A DNA stretch of 64,000 nt from Triplophysa rosa (taxonomy: Eukaryota > Chordata > Actinopteri > Cypriniformes > Nemacheilidae): contig NW_026634141.1 in the NCBI RefSeq assembly GCF_024868665.1, forward strand, positions 62,001 through 126,000, read 5' to 3'. This document shows positions 23,563 to 33,600 of this stretch, one piece after another. The translations under genes were made by a program, and so were the position numbers. Positions within the stretch are counted from its first letter, which is position 1, and each line of letters starts with the position of its first letter. The notes beneath the pieces were generated by a model. That model was not told the origin of the DNA. It saw only the letters and a program-made list of their open reading frames with translations, and made no database searches.

Positions 23563-24583
23563 AAAGTAATTTCTCACAATTGCATCTCTAATTGCATGTC
23601 CAGTGTGTCCTTTATTAGGTAAGAATATTGGCGGCTGTTCTTGTTCTACATCATGCTCAGGTCCATCAAAATTGTCATCAAGAGGGACATGACGCCTCGT
23701 GGCGATGTTATGCAAAACAATACAGGCAAGGATTATGATGCATGCCACCTTGGGTTGTACTCGCAAGTAGTTAAGACACGCAAACCGTCTCTTGAGGACT
23801 CCATTTAAGCGTTCAATGGCACATCTTGTTTTGCAATGTGAGGAGTTGAAGCATGCCTGCTCAGGTGTGTTTGCAACTGGAAAAGGGGTCATTAGCCATG
23901 GTAGGAGTGAATACGCGCTGTCTCCCAATACTATGCCATTTGGTCAGTGGGATTGAAGCTCTCTGTATAGTGCACTTTCTCTTAGAATACGTGCATCATG
24001 AACTGACCCTGGCCATTTCACAACACAGTTGGTTATTATGAGGTTGGCGTTGCCCACAAGTTGGATGTTGATGCTGTGCCTCCCCTTTCGATTGACATAC
24101 TCCCACTTCCTTTTACAAGGTGCTTGGATGTGCACATGAGTACAATCAATAGCACCAATAGTGCTAGGCATGTTCCCCATTTGAAAAAATATTGTGCTTA
24201 GTCTGAGCTGTCTGGTCAACCTTGGGAAAGGAAACAAATTGATTGATCAGACTGCCCAGTGCTACTGACATAGCCTTCACCACATTACTCACGGTTGCTT
24301 TTCTCACTCCCTTATTGTCACCAATTACTTGGTAGAAAGTCCCACATGTGTAAAAGCGCATAGCGATTAAGCACTGTTTCTCCACGGATAAAGCATGACT
24401 CCTTTGGGTTTGGTGTTGGAGTGTTGGCCTGACAAGATCTGCAATGTACTTAATGTCATCTCTCCCAAAGCGAAAACGTGCATACAGTTCTTCTGATGTG
24501 TATTGCTCGAGTGTTTTGGCAAGCTCAGCATGCACCCTTTGACGGTACCTTCTCCTACGGTAACGATGAACAATACCCGCCAT
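23563..24583 (-). pseudogene. Harbinger transposase (HARBI1-like), one frameshift and one stop
   Basis: HARBI1-type DDE nuclease that cuts and rejoins the Harbinger ends. It starts MAGIVHRYRRRRYRQRV at 24583. An N-terminal helix-turn-helix region follows (FGRDDIKYIADLVRP and LSVEKQCLIAMRFYTCG). The catalytic domain shows GAIDCTHVHI (first Asp), GSVHDARIL, GIVLGDSAYSLLPWLMTPF (second Asp) and AIERLNGVLKRRF (Glu). A one-base frameshift lies near 24222-24237 after NQFVSFP, and a TGA at 23944-23946 sits just before GIVLGDSAY. Without these two lesions the frame would be about 340 residues, close to the family length. It diverges from the partner gene across a short gap. I call it an element gene because it lies within inverted repeats. 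Confidence 0.92.
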
Positions 24584-24758
24584 GTGGATGCCTCTGTAGG
24601 CTTAGATAAATGGGTGCAAAGACATGATGTGTTTAAATGGTGTCACCCATTAACCAACAATGAGCTGATTGGTGTAAGCCTAATTGAGCACAAGCCAAAG
24701 CAATGATGCTCAAGGCTTTTAAGATCAGTGTTGGCTACATCAAAGAGTTGGAACCATT

Positions 24759-25501
24759 GACTCAAAAGGGCCTAATTTCACTGTGGCAGAAGCCTGTGCA
24801 ATGCTGGAGGGTGTTAGGGCCAATTTTGCCTCGATAGTAGGAGGTTTCCGCTCTGCAAAGGGTGGAGAAGTGACCAAAAAAGGAAAACACAACATTTGGG
24901 AGGACATAACCAATCATGTCAATGCCATGGGGTGTGGCCAAAAGAGGACCATAACACAAGTTATGTTGCGATGGAAGAACCTTAGGGCCAAGGCAACGAA
25001 AGACCTTACTGAAGCCAAGAACCCCCAAACAGGTAACAAGTCATATAAGAGGGGTGATTTCACTTATATGGTCCTTCATATCATAGGAGGAGAAAAATCA
25101 GAGGCTCTGCATGGCATTGAAGGCATAGCAGCAGATGGAGAGGCCACAATTACAGAGACTAGGACTTAAGAAGAATGCGAGCAAAATTCTCCTGCAGAGG
25201 AAATGTTTGTCCTGGACTTAACTACAGTGATTGAGAAGGAAGATAGATCCCCAGTGGATGTAATGAAGACAGTCCAAGACGTTCCTACAAGAAAACGCAA
25301 ACGTTCCTCAGCTACAAACCAGGATGGTGACAGCTATGAGTTGCTTCTGAAACGGGAAACCGAAAGAGCAGAAGTACAAATTTAACTGGGTAAAGAAAAA
25401 ATCTTGCTTACCCAACTGCAGCAGAAAAAAGTGCAGATGGAGATACATCTCCTAAAGGCAGAGATGGAAAGAGCTGGTATTTGTCCTGTAAATGATTTTT
25501 G
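24759..25501 (+). pseudogene. Harbinger Myb/SANT-like partner protein, two stops
   Basis: This partner binds DNA and brings the Harbinger nuclease to the nucleus and element ends. The frame runs GPNFTVAEACAMLEGVRANF, then the trihelix Myb core IWEDITNHVNAMG, RTITQVMLRWKNLRAKATKD and SYKRGDFTYMVLHIIGG. An acidic linker follows, then a basic KRKRSS patch (possible nuclear signal) and a Leu/Gln coiled coil (LLTQLQQKKVQMEIHLLKAE) ending at 25501. In-frame TAA codons at 25167-25169 and 25383-25385 break an otherwise continuous frame. The start is uncertain: no ATG lies in frame just upstream, so the first codons were probably lost to a frameshift near 24750. Confidence 0.85.
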
Positions 25502-25835
25502 ACTATTGGATAGTATTGTTTTTGTTTTGTTATTTAACATTATAACAAAATAAGGAATGTAAAATGTAAAAAAAAACATGGGATTTCCAATCTTCAATTT
25601 GATCCAGATTACATTTTTTGAAAAACTGGGCCCTGGACACTGGTTATTTGATTAATGAATTTGGTAAGTTCTATTTATAATGTTATTATATGGAAAATTT
25701 ATGATCAGAGTAAAATCAGTTATATTGTCAAAACGAATGCTATTAATCCGACTTTTCACAGCTATTAAACTGAAGTTTAATAAGATACAACAATTAAAAC
25801 TGTGTTTTTATTTATTTAGTTAAATCTATTAAATT

Positions 25836-25937
25836 AAGTCGGCATTAAGGGAATAGCTTTGAAATGGTTTAAATCATATTTATCTGACCGTTTTCAATTT
25901 GTAGCAATAAACAAGAAGGTGTCACGCAAGTCCAGCA
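25836..25937 (+). mobile_element. L2 LINE fragment, RT region (piece 1)
   Basis: The frame reads GIALKWFKSYLSDRFQFVAI and then KKVSRKSS. It matches the GIALKWFKSYLF and NNEVSRKSQ segments of the open L2 at 54268-55767. The next L2 residues resume only at 26783, after a Tc1 fragment. Confidence 0.8.
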
Positions 25938-26782
25938 TGAAGTGCTCATAAGTGTCCTGGTAGATGGCTGCATTGACTGTCGACTTCAGAAAACACAGTG
26001 GACCAAAGTCTTCTTTTCAGATGAAAGTAAATGTTGCATTTAATTTGGAAATCAAGGTCCCAGAGTCTGGAGAAATCCATGTTGCTTGAAGTCCAGTGTG
26101 AAGTTTCCACAGTCAGTGATGATTTGGGCTGCCATGTCATCTGCTGGCGTTGGTCCACTGTGTTTTCTGAAGTCCACAGTCAACGCAGCCATCTACCAGG
26201 ACATTTTAGAGCACTTCATGCTTCCTTCGGCTGACAAGCTTTATGGAGATGCTGATTTCATTTTTCAGCAGGACTTGGCACCTGCCCACGCTGCCAAAGG
26301 TACCAAAAGCTGGTTCAATGACCATGGTGGTACTGTGCTTGATTGGCCAGCAAACCCGCCTGACCTGAACATTGTAAAGAGGAAGATGAGAGACACCTAA
26401 CCCAACAATGCAGATGACCTGAATGCCATTACACCTGAGAAGTGCCACAGACTGATTGCCTCCATGCCACGCTGCATTGTTGCAGTAATTCATGCAAAAT
26501 GAGGCCCAATCAAGTATTGAGTGCATAGAAATTAACATACTTTTCAGAAGCCTGACATTTCTGTTTAAAATATCATGTTTTTATTGATCTTATGTAATAT
26601 TCTAATTTTCTGAGACACTGAATTTTAGGTTTTCATTATCTGTATTATCTGTATCATCAAAATTTCAAGAAATAAAGGCTTGAAATATTTCACTCTAAGT
26701 GTAATGAATCTATATAATATATCGGTTCCACTTGCTGAAAAGAGTGACAAAAGTATTGACCTTTTTCACGATGTTCTATTTT
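25938..26782 (+). mobile_element. Tc1 fragment inserted in L2, with inverted internal duplication
   Basis: Most of this is the 3' half of a Tc1 element of the same broad family as 18674-19747: the right-hand region with ATATTCTAATTTTCTGAGA is shared. No terminal inverted repeat is left at either side. The first 71 bp (25938-26008) are the reverse complement of 26151-26222, about 94% identical. Confidence 0.8.
26000..26520 (+). pseudogene. Tc1 transposase C-terminal half, catalytic block deleted
   Basis: The frames give WTKVFFSDESKCCI (first Asp), FGNQGPRVWR, PQSVMIWAAMSSAGVGPLCF, YQDILEHFMLPSADKLYGDA, FIFQQDLAPAHAAKG (second Asp), and WPANPPDLN directly joined to IVKRKMRDT. In Tc1 enzymes PIENLWG normally lies between PDLN and IVKRK, carrying the third catalytic acid; here those codons are missing. 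It ends CHRLIASMPRCIVAVIHAK. Dead enzyme. Confidence 0.85.
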
Positions 26783-26814
26783 TTAGGAGATATAATAAAG
26801 CGACACGGAGTAAA
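26783..26814 (+). mobile_element. L2 LINE fragment (piece 2)
   Basis: LGDIIKRHGVN is the L2 stretch that immediately precedes the YADD box. The next L2 residues (HETQQF) resume near 32930, beyond a MITE and a DIRS element. Around 20 codons including YADD are missing. Confidence 0.75.
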
Positions 26815-27180
26815 CCCAGATAGCACAATCCATCTGGTTTACGTCTATTTGGCGTCTGCATTTACATATGCAAGACATCTACAATACATAGTTTGCTCAT
26901 CTACAATATGTCTCGGAGACGTCTGAACGTCTGTAATACACCTGCTAAAGATCTGGAGATCTGCTGCTTAAAAACATCTGCTAAACATCTTAGAAAGAGC
27001 TGTTGTACATCCATTCTAAATCATAAACATCTTACAGACATCTTCTAGATGTCTATATGACGTCTGACAGCAGACATCTCCGAGACGTATTGCAGATGAG
27101 CAAACGATGTATTGTAGATGTCTTTCAGATGTAAATGCAGACGTCAAATATATGTAAACCAGATGTATGTGTGCTATCAG
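26815..27180. mobile_element. Foldback MITE with ACGTCT-rich arms, ~366 bp
   Basis: The left arm CCCAGATAGCACA...CATCTGGTTTACGTCTATTTG, with GGCGTCTGCATTTACAT, is the near-exact reverse complement of the right arm (AAATGCAGACGTCAAATATA, TGTAAACCAGATG, GTGTGCTATCAGG). The inverted repeat covers over 130 bp on each side. No coding content. It lies inside the L2 and directly next to the DIRS left end. Confidence 0.8.
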
Positions 27181-27400
27181 GGAACTTTATTTCCCTTTCT
27201 GTTGGTGTCAAACCGACAGAATGGGGTTTGTCTTGAGAACCTATCATCTGAGTATTTAGAAAAGGCCAATGAAAATTGGCGAATAAAATTTGCATGCCGG
27301 GCTCCTCCCCGGATGTCCGGGTATAAGAGGGAAGCCGGCGTGCTCATTCATTCACCTTTTGTTCTTCAGAGCCTACGCATCTGATGAGCTTCTCTACTAT
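27181..27400 (+). repeat. Left terminal inverted repeat of DIRS copy B
   Basis: The stretch contains CCGACAGAATGGGGTTTGTC, AAAATTGGCGAATAAAATTT, CCGGATGTCCGGGTATAAGA and GTGCTCATTCATTCACCTTT. Each is the complement of a block in the right end at 32718-32870. The first ~20 bases (GGAACTTTATTTCCC) are not shared with the right tip. Confidence 0.8.
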
Positions 27401-27545
27401 CTTTGTTTTTTTTTTTTCTGCTGGAATCTACGACGTGGACAGCGGACGGTCCCTTCCTGCATTGACTCTCCCCTGGGCGTCTCGGCAGTTCCGGAGGTGT
27501 TCGAGCAAATTTCCTTTCTAAAAGAGCAAATTTCTCCAGCGTGAC

Positions 27546-29260
27546 ATGTCCCGCTGTTCTCATGGGTGCAACACACTCATCGAGGAGGGGGACGGACACG
27601 ATGCCTGCTTTCAGTACGCAGGGGCAGGCGGTGATGATTCAGACGTTGCGTCACGGGTCGCTGTGTTCCCACGGGACTCAGCCATCACCTCGCTTGCTCC
27701 CCGTTCCGTGGCGGCAGGACTACGGCCCTGCCGTCCGCTACGGCAAGCAGCGAGGGTGATATGAGGATTACTGTGAGCGATAATCCGCCAGCCACTGGCT
27801 CACGGACCGTTCACACCTCGTCTCGCTCGTCTGACCGTTCCCCAGGAGACGGTCCGCCATCTTATTCCTCAATCACGTATTCGGACACGATGCGTGATGA
27901 TGAGATGTCTCTTGCAGCATCGGGGGGTGACGTACTGCCATCCGACTCCGACGATTCCTCGGGCTCCCTCCCTCAGGGGGTCAAGCCCAGGAAGAAGCGT
28001 ACGTCGAAGTGTCAGCCATGCTTTCCCGGGCCGCCGTGAGTGTTGGGTTGCAGTGCCCGCACTGCCTCTCCCGGCACTCGCGGCTGGCTACATGGCGCCT
28101 CGGGTTTGAGCGCGGCTCCAAGCCGCACCTGCCCCCAGTGCCGTGTTTACCGGAAGTGCATGAGGAACTTAGTAAGACCTGGAACGCCCCCTTTCCGGCA
28201 CGTTTCACGTCAAACAAAGTTCGGTCACCCTCTCTTCCCTCGAGGTTGAGACAGCTGGAGGATACCTCGTTCTCCCCCAGGTGGAGTATGCCGCCGCGGT
28301 GCACTCGTGCCCGTAGGCAGCTGCCACCTGGAGGGGGCTCGACCTAGACTCCCGTCCAAAGCATGAGGTGTCTCGGCATCTCTGGTGTCGAGAGCTTACA
28401 TTGCGGTGGACCAAACTGCCTCCTCTCTCCACGCTATGGCTCCAGCCAGGCCAGGGCGTTGAGAGAGCTCCACGAGGGTAAGACCGACCCAGCGCTCATG
28501 CAGGAACTCCGCGCCGCCACCGACCTCGCTCTACGGGCGACCAAGGTCACCACGCGGGTCCTGGGTCGGCGACGTCCACACTTGTGTTCCATGAGAAACT
28601 CCTCTGGCCGATCCTTGCGCAAATGAGTAACGCTGAGAAGGTCCGCTTTCTCGACGCACCCGTCTCGCAAGGGGGGGCTGGTTGGTGTTACTGTCGAGCC
28701 GCAGCGGCCCCGCTCACCCCCCGCCCGTCGGGGGGGCGCGAGACCCGCACGCGGCCTCCCCCAGAGTGTTCTCAACAGTAAAGAAGCAGTCCTCCGTGCC
28801 GCGACTCGGCCGCCTCAGCCGTCGAGTCCCGTGCACTGTCTGCTTCCCAACAGCTCTGGTCCTCTTCGACGCCCTCCAGCTCTGGGCCCCCCACTCAGGC
28901 GGCCCCCCCTGGAGGAGACAGCGAAGAGGAGACCATCGCCCCATCAGAAGCTGCGGCGATGCGGCCCTCATGGGAAGACCTCAGGGGGATCAAGGCTACC
29001 GTTGGGCCCGACCCCAGCCACATCGCTGGGAAGTCGGATAGGGATGGATCCTGCCCCGTCTCTCCATTTGCTGGCCCCCTCCGGGGGGCTAGCGCCCACT
29101 TACTCTCAAAAAAGAGAGTTTCCTCTCTCTCTGGGTTATCACAGCCGCTCCCACCCTCTGCACGACGGTGAACGGCAAACTCGACGTTGCGTCATGGCGA
29201 AGCGCAATGTCGAGTATAAACACCAGCCCTCAGCACTCTCAGTCAGACAGTGCGTTGAGC
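27546..29260 (+). pseudogene. DIRS Gag-like ORF1 (copy B)
   Basis: It begins MSRCSHGCNTLIEEGDGHDA with a CxxxC...GHDxC arrangement seen at the N-terminus of fish DIRS Gag. It continues with an acidic segment MRDDEMSLAASGGD and a basic KPRKKRTSK patch (27890-28015), then the conserved ELHEGKTDPALMQELRAATD and ALRATKVTTRVLGR region (28450-28570) and LWPILAQMSNAEKVRFLDAP. At least four frame changes separate these parts. The C-terminal low-complexity part near 28700-29250 is variable between copies. Confidence 0.65.
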
Positions 29261-29539
29261 TGCGCAGTCGCCAGGCAGGAAAAACACAGAGCCGATCTCC
29301 TCCCCGGGGGACCTCCCCCGGCAAGGAATCCGTACTGCTAGCCATCGAACCACCCCCCGGGGGGACGATGAAAAAGATCGTACCTTTAGTCCCCATCTCA
29401 TTCTGGGAGCCTGTCCGGCTTCCCAGACTGTCAGGCTGGCTAGGGAAGATGATCCTCTCGGCTACGCGATCCAGTCGCCTCATGCCCGCCAAGTTTCAGG
29501 GCATCCGATATACCTCAGTCAGAGGCTAGGATGTTCCCG

Positions 29540-30060
29540 TACTTCGGGCCGAGGTCGCCACCCTTCTGGTGAAGGGAGTGATCGAGCCCCGTCTCACCAG
29601 CCGAGATGTTCAATCGGGTTTTACAGCCTGTACTTCATTGTCCCCAACGAAAGGCGGGGGTTGCGCCCTATCTTGGGTCTGTGTGTTCTGAACAGGCACC
29701 TACACAATAGCTGCCTTTCAGGTTGATCACGCGAAGCGCATCCTGACGTCCGTCAGGTGTCAGGACTGGTTCATGGCAATCGACCTGAAGGATGCGTACT
29801 TCATGTCTCGATCCTCCCTCGACATCGGCCGTTCCTACGGTTCGCGTTCGAGGGACGGGCATATCAGTACAGGGTCCTCCCCTTCGGTCTGTCCCTGTCT
29901 CCACAAGTCTTTACGAAGGTGTGGAAGCCGTCCTCCTTCCCCTTAGGGAAGGAGGTGTGCGGGTACTAAACTATCTCGACGACTGGCTCAGCTTGGCGCA
30001 CTCTCGAGATCTGTTGTGTACACACAGGGCCCCAGCGCCTTCCAGGCAGTGCGACTGACA
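29540..30060 (+). pseudogene. DIRS reverse transcriptase (copy B)
   Basis: Blocks in several frames are LNRHLHN (29690-29710), RCQDWFMAIDLKDAY near 29755-29800 (split by a one-base deletion), FLRFAFEGRAYQYRVLPFGL near 29830-29890, and YLDDWLSLAHSRDLL near 29970-30015 (YxDD catalytic motif). The fold is complete in content but not in frame. Confidence 0.85.
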
Positions 30061-30139
30061 GAGCGCGCGCCCCGATCAGTGTTGAACTGCTGAAGCTCTC
30101 AGACAGTCAGCGTCTCCCTGAAACAATTTCAGAGGCTCC

Positions 30140-30830
30140 TGGGATACATGGCATCCTCGGCGGGGTGGTCCCCCTCGGGTCGATGCACATACGACTGCTC
30201 CAACACTGGCTACAGAGTCAAGTTCCTTGGAGAGCGGGCACACGGCAGCAGGCGTATGGTCACAGCTTTTCTGCCGACACACCCTAACCCCCTGGTCTCC
30301 ATGACCTTCTTGCGGACAGGGGTCCCCTTTGGGATGCCTCCCTGCAGGGTTGGGGTGCCGTGTGCAACGGGCAAGCAGTGTCGGGGCGGTGGACGGGCCC
30401 CCGCCTGCGTTGGCATTTCAACTGCCTAGAGTTGTTGGTTGTGCTACTTGCATTGAGGAGGCTACTACCTCTCGTGCAGGGCAAGCACGTGCTGGTCCGG
30501 TCGGACAGCACAGCTGCTGTGGCGTATATCATTGGCATTCGCTCACGGCAGCTAACATGACTCGCCCGGCGCCTCCTCCTTTGGAGTCAGCAGGTGATCA
30601 GTTCCCTGCGAGCCACACACATCCCAGGCGTCCTGAACCAGGCAGCCGATGCTCTCTCTCATCAGTCGACGCCTCGCGGAGAGTGGCGACTCCATCCCCG
30701 CGCAGCCGGCTCATTTGGGAGAGGTTCGGCCAGGCACAGGTGGTCCTGTTGCCTCCCCGGACTCCACCCATTGTCCGCATTGGTACTCCCTGTCCGAGGC
30801 AACCCTTGGCACAGATGCCCTTGCGCACAG
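30140..30830 (+). pseudogene. DIRS RNase H domain (copy B)
   Basis: An open segment at 30360-30560 reads RLRWHFNCLELLVVLLALRR (catalytic Glu in CLELL) and HVLVRSDSTAAVAYI (catalytic Asp). It is followed in another frame by HIPGVLNQAADALSHQ with the last Asp of the domain. RNase H removes RNA from the RNA-DNA hybrid. The preceding 30140-30330 stretch is the connection domain, frameshifted. Confidence 0.8.
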
Positions 30831-31479
30831 CTGGCCGCGGGACAAGCGGAAGTACGCTTCCCCCCAGTGAGGCTCAGTGAACAGGTCCTGTGCAAGGCCA
30901 GGGAAGAGGAGCATCAAGTGGTACTAGTTACGCCCCTTTTGGCCTAACCAGGACTTGGTTCTCAGAGCTAAGGCTCTGACAACAACTCCCCCCTGGCCGC
31001 TCCCCCTGGGGAAGCAGTTCGGGGAGTTGAAGGGGCACGTTACGGCATCCCAGGCAAAACCTGGTCTCCATGTCTGGACGGGACGAGGAGATCCTGAGTG
31101 ACCCACCCCCGGTCTGGTTGGGACGTCACTCAGGCTAGGGCTTCGGCCACTGGGCGGCTATACGCCCATAGGTGGTGCCTCTTCTCGTCCTGGGGCTCTT
31201 CTCGGCGAGAAGACCCGCGGAGTTGCTCGGTCGGGTACGAGCTGTCCCTTCGAGACTGGGGAGTAACCTCTCCCCCTCCACACTGGGAATGTATGTAGCC
31301 GCTACGGCCGCTCATCATGACCCAAGTGCTGGGTAGCCTCTGGGACAGCACGACCTGGTCATTAGGTTCCTAAGGGCGCGAGATGGTGACCACCTTATCT
31401 GCGCTCCGTACCCACTTGCGACCTAGGTGGCGGGCCTCAAGAGGCCCCGCCCCCTTCGAGCCTCTCGGGGTTGACGCTC

Positions 31480-31970
31480 TTTCTCAGTCTTGATAAAGAC
31501 GGCTTTCCGCATGGCAATCACTTCCAAGAGGGTAGGGGATCTGCAAGCACCCTCCGTGTCCACAGATTGCCTAGAACTCGGGCCGGGATTCTCACGTTAT
31601 CTTGAGACCCCGCCCCGGCTACGTGCCCAAAGTTCCCACCACTCTTCTGAGAGACCAGTTGGTGAATGTGCAGGCACTCCCCACCGGGGAGGAAGACCCA
31701 ACCTTTCCGTGTTGTGTCCAGTACGCACACTGCGCCTCTACTTTAGGGGGCAGTCGTGGCCTAATAGGGAATTCCGTGAGGTTCTAATACCTACGTGCGG
31801 AACCGGTGTCAGCCCGCATCCTGGCAAGGTGTGGGACCAGCAGCTGGTAGGGCGTACGCCTGCGAAAGCCCTTCCCCCTTCCTTAGGGGGATCAGCGGCT
31901 ATTACGCCTCCCCTCTTTCCCCCACTGGGTAAAGAACAGGCATTCCATCCATCACTAAGCACCCTTCCAG
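31480..31970 (+). pseudogene. DIRS tyrosine recombinase remnant, deleted (copy B)
   Basis: MIKTAFRMAITSKRVGDLQA begins the recombinase core, followed by RPGYVPKVPTTLL and a CPVRTLRLYF segment. Compared with 40372-40725, about 240 bp with the LAHWIVDALVRAY helix and the ASLADICRAAGWA block are missing. They are replaced at 31744-31772 by unrelated filler. The catalytic region is gone. Confidence 0.7.
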
Positions 31971-32534
31971 GGGACAGGCTGGGCAGAGCAGCCCTGCCTC
32001 CTTAGGCCGGGGAACAGTTGAGTTATCTCCCAGATGGCTCTAACCGGACCTAGTGTTCCAGACGTGGTAACCCCCCCCCTCCGTGGGTTGTTCCGTCTGA
32101 TGCATCCTCATGAATGGCTCCCACCTTGGCAACCCATGACCTCCCCAGGTGGACTCCCACCTTGCGGATAACTCCTGCAGTCCGCACATTCTTCACATGA
32201 GGTCTCCCCTGATGGTGAGACCATGTGGTGTCTCCACTAATTCCTCCCTACGGTAGGTAGTGGCCTCTGCAGCATTTTCCCCCCGGGGGGGAATAATGTT
32301 TACCCAGTGGCCTGTACGGTGCCGGCGTCTTCTCGCCATTTAGAGAACTAGGCCTCCGCCCGTGATGGCCGGTGACAGGGGCTTCCCAACTTTGTGTAAA
32401 GCTCTGGGTCCCCCTTCCTCTCCACTGGAGGGTCATAATTTCGCGTTAGCGTGTTCGTCTGACTCGCCCAGGCCAGTCAACGTCGCTCCGCAGAGATTGT
32501 GANCGCGGCTCAGTGCTGTGGAGTTTTCCATAGG

Positions 32535-32650
32535 AACCCCATTCTGTCGGTTCGACACAACGTCGAGAGACCGACAGAAAGGGAACGTCTTGGTTACGGA
32601 TGTAACCTCGGTTCCCTGATGGAGGGAACGAGACGTTGTGTCCCTCATGC
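32535..32650 (+). repeat. DIRS internal complementary region (copy B)
   Basis: CCGACAGAAAGGGAACGTCT, GGTTACGGATGTAACCTCGG and GAGGGAACGAGACGTTGTG form the reverse complement of the right tip at 32868-32915. It has the same role and layout as in copy A. Confidence 0.75.
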
Positions 32651-32717
32651 CACAACACTGGCGCCCACCCCAGCGGTCGGGGGAGGATGCTTTAGGCTCC
32701 TCAGACCAAAGGTGAAT

Positions 32718-32920
32718 GAATGAGCACGCCGGCTTCCCTCTTATACCCGGACATCCGGGGAGGAGCCCGGCATGCAAATTTCATTCGCCAATTTTCATTG
32801 GCCTTTTCTAAATACTCAGAAGATGATAGGTTCTCAAGACAAACCCCATTCTGTCGGTTCGACACAACGTCTCGTTCCCTCCATCAGGGAACCGAGGTTA
32901 CATCCGTAACCAAAACGATT
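32718..32920 (+). repeat. Right terminal inverted repeat of DIRS copy B
   Basis: The segment is complementary to 27190-27362 and ends with CCGAGGTTACATCCGTAACC. L2 sequence (CATGAAACACAGCAGTTC) begins within about 15 bases. Confidence 0.8.
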
Positions 32921-33132
32921 TCCCCGGCGCGTCATGAAACACAGCAGTTCAATCGAATAATGGAATTCATAATCGATATAAAAAAACTGGATGAGTAACA
33001 ACTTTTTATTACTGAACTCGGACAAAACAGAAGTGTTACTTATTGGACCGAAAACCACCATACGTAACAACCAAGAATACTGCTTATCTATTGACGGATG
33101 TTCCATAAAACCCTCGTTGTCAGCAAAGAATC

Positions 33133-33600
33133 TTGGCATTTTATTATATTTATTATAGTAATTTGTCATTTGAGAGCCATGTCGTCAACACCTGTAAAAT
33201 GGATTTTTTCCATTTTAAGAATATATCTAAACTACGTCATATGCTGTCACTATCAGATGCAGATAAGTTAATTCATGCATTCATGACATCAAGACTAGAT
33301 TACTGTAATGCACTGTTAGGTGGTTGCACTGCAGGCTTATTACAAAAACTCCAACTGGTCCAAAACGCGGCAGCTCGAGTTCTTACACGTACAAAAAAGT
33401 ATGAGCATATTAGCCCGGTTCTGTCAACCTTGCACTGGTTACCTATAAAGCATCGCATTAACTTTAAAATCTTGCTTATTACCTATAAAGCCCTACATGG
33501 TTTAGCTCCTCAGTACTTGAGTGAACTCCTCTTGTATTACAGTCCATCACGTGCATTACGCTCTCAGGCGTCCTGTCAATTGGTAATACCTAGAATTTAA
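33133..33600 (+). pseudogene. L2 ORF2 C-terminal fragment (X1)
   Basis: A 155-codon frame with FHFKNISKLRHMLSLSDADK, MTSRLDYCNALLGGC, LLQKLQLVQNAAARVLTRTK, LSTLHWLPIKHRINFKILLI and ALHGLAPQYLSELLLYYSPS. This is the region after the RT palm of L2 polymerases. It ends at a TAA in PRI* about 50 codons before the usual end. No endonuclease or YADD box is left. Confidence 0.88.

Larger units (their letters stand above)
23004..25632. mobile_element. Harbinger (PIF) DNA transposon, two divergent genes
   Basis: Termini GGCCCAGTTTTTCAAAA (left) and TTTTGAAAAACTGGGCC (right) are perfect 17-bp inverted repeats. Flanking triplets CTA and CTG differ by one base; Harbinger elements normally duplicate 3 bp. 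Inside are a minus-strand HARBI1-like nuclease and a plus-strand Myb/SANT-like gene, the standard two-protein set. The sub-terminal left part repeats GGATCA/GGATT motifs, likely binding sites. Each gene has only one or two lesions, so this copy is young. Confidence 0.93.
27181..32920 (+). mobile_element. DIRS retrotransposon copy B, both ends present
   Basis: This is the most complete DIRS copy, about 5.7 kb. In order: left inverted repeat, Gag, RT, RNase H, tyrosine recombinase, internal complementary region, right inverted repeat. Many frameshifts make it inactive. Its right tip runs into L2 sequence near 32925 and its left tip abuts the foldback MITE, so it inserted in the L2/MITE composite. 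Its last 1.15 kb (from 31773) belongs to the tandem-duplicated block. Confidence 0.9.

Noticed and set aside
23563..24583. Host HARBI1 gene
   Set aside because: The frame lies within Harbinger inverted repeats beside the Myb-like partner and carries a frameshift and a stop, so it is a transposon copy and not the domesticated gene.
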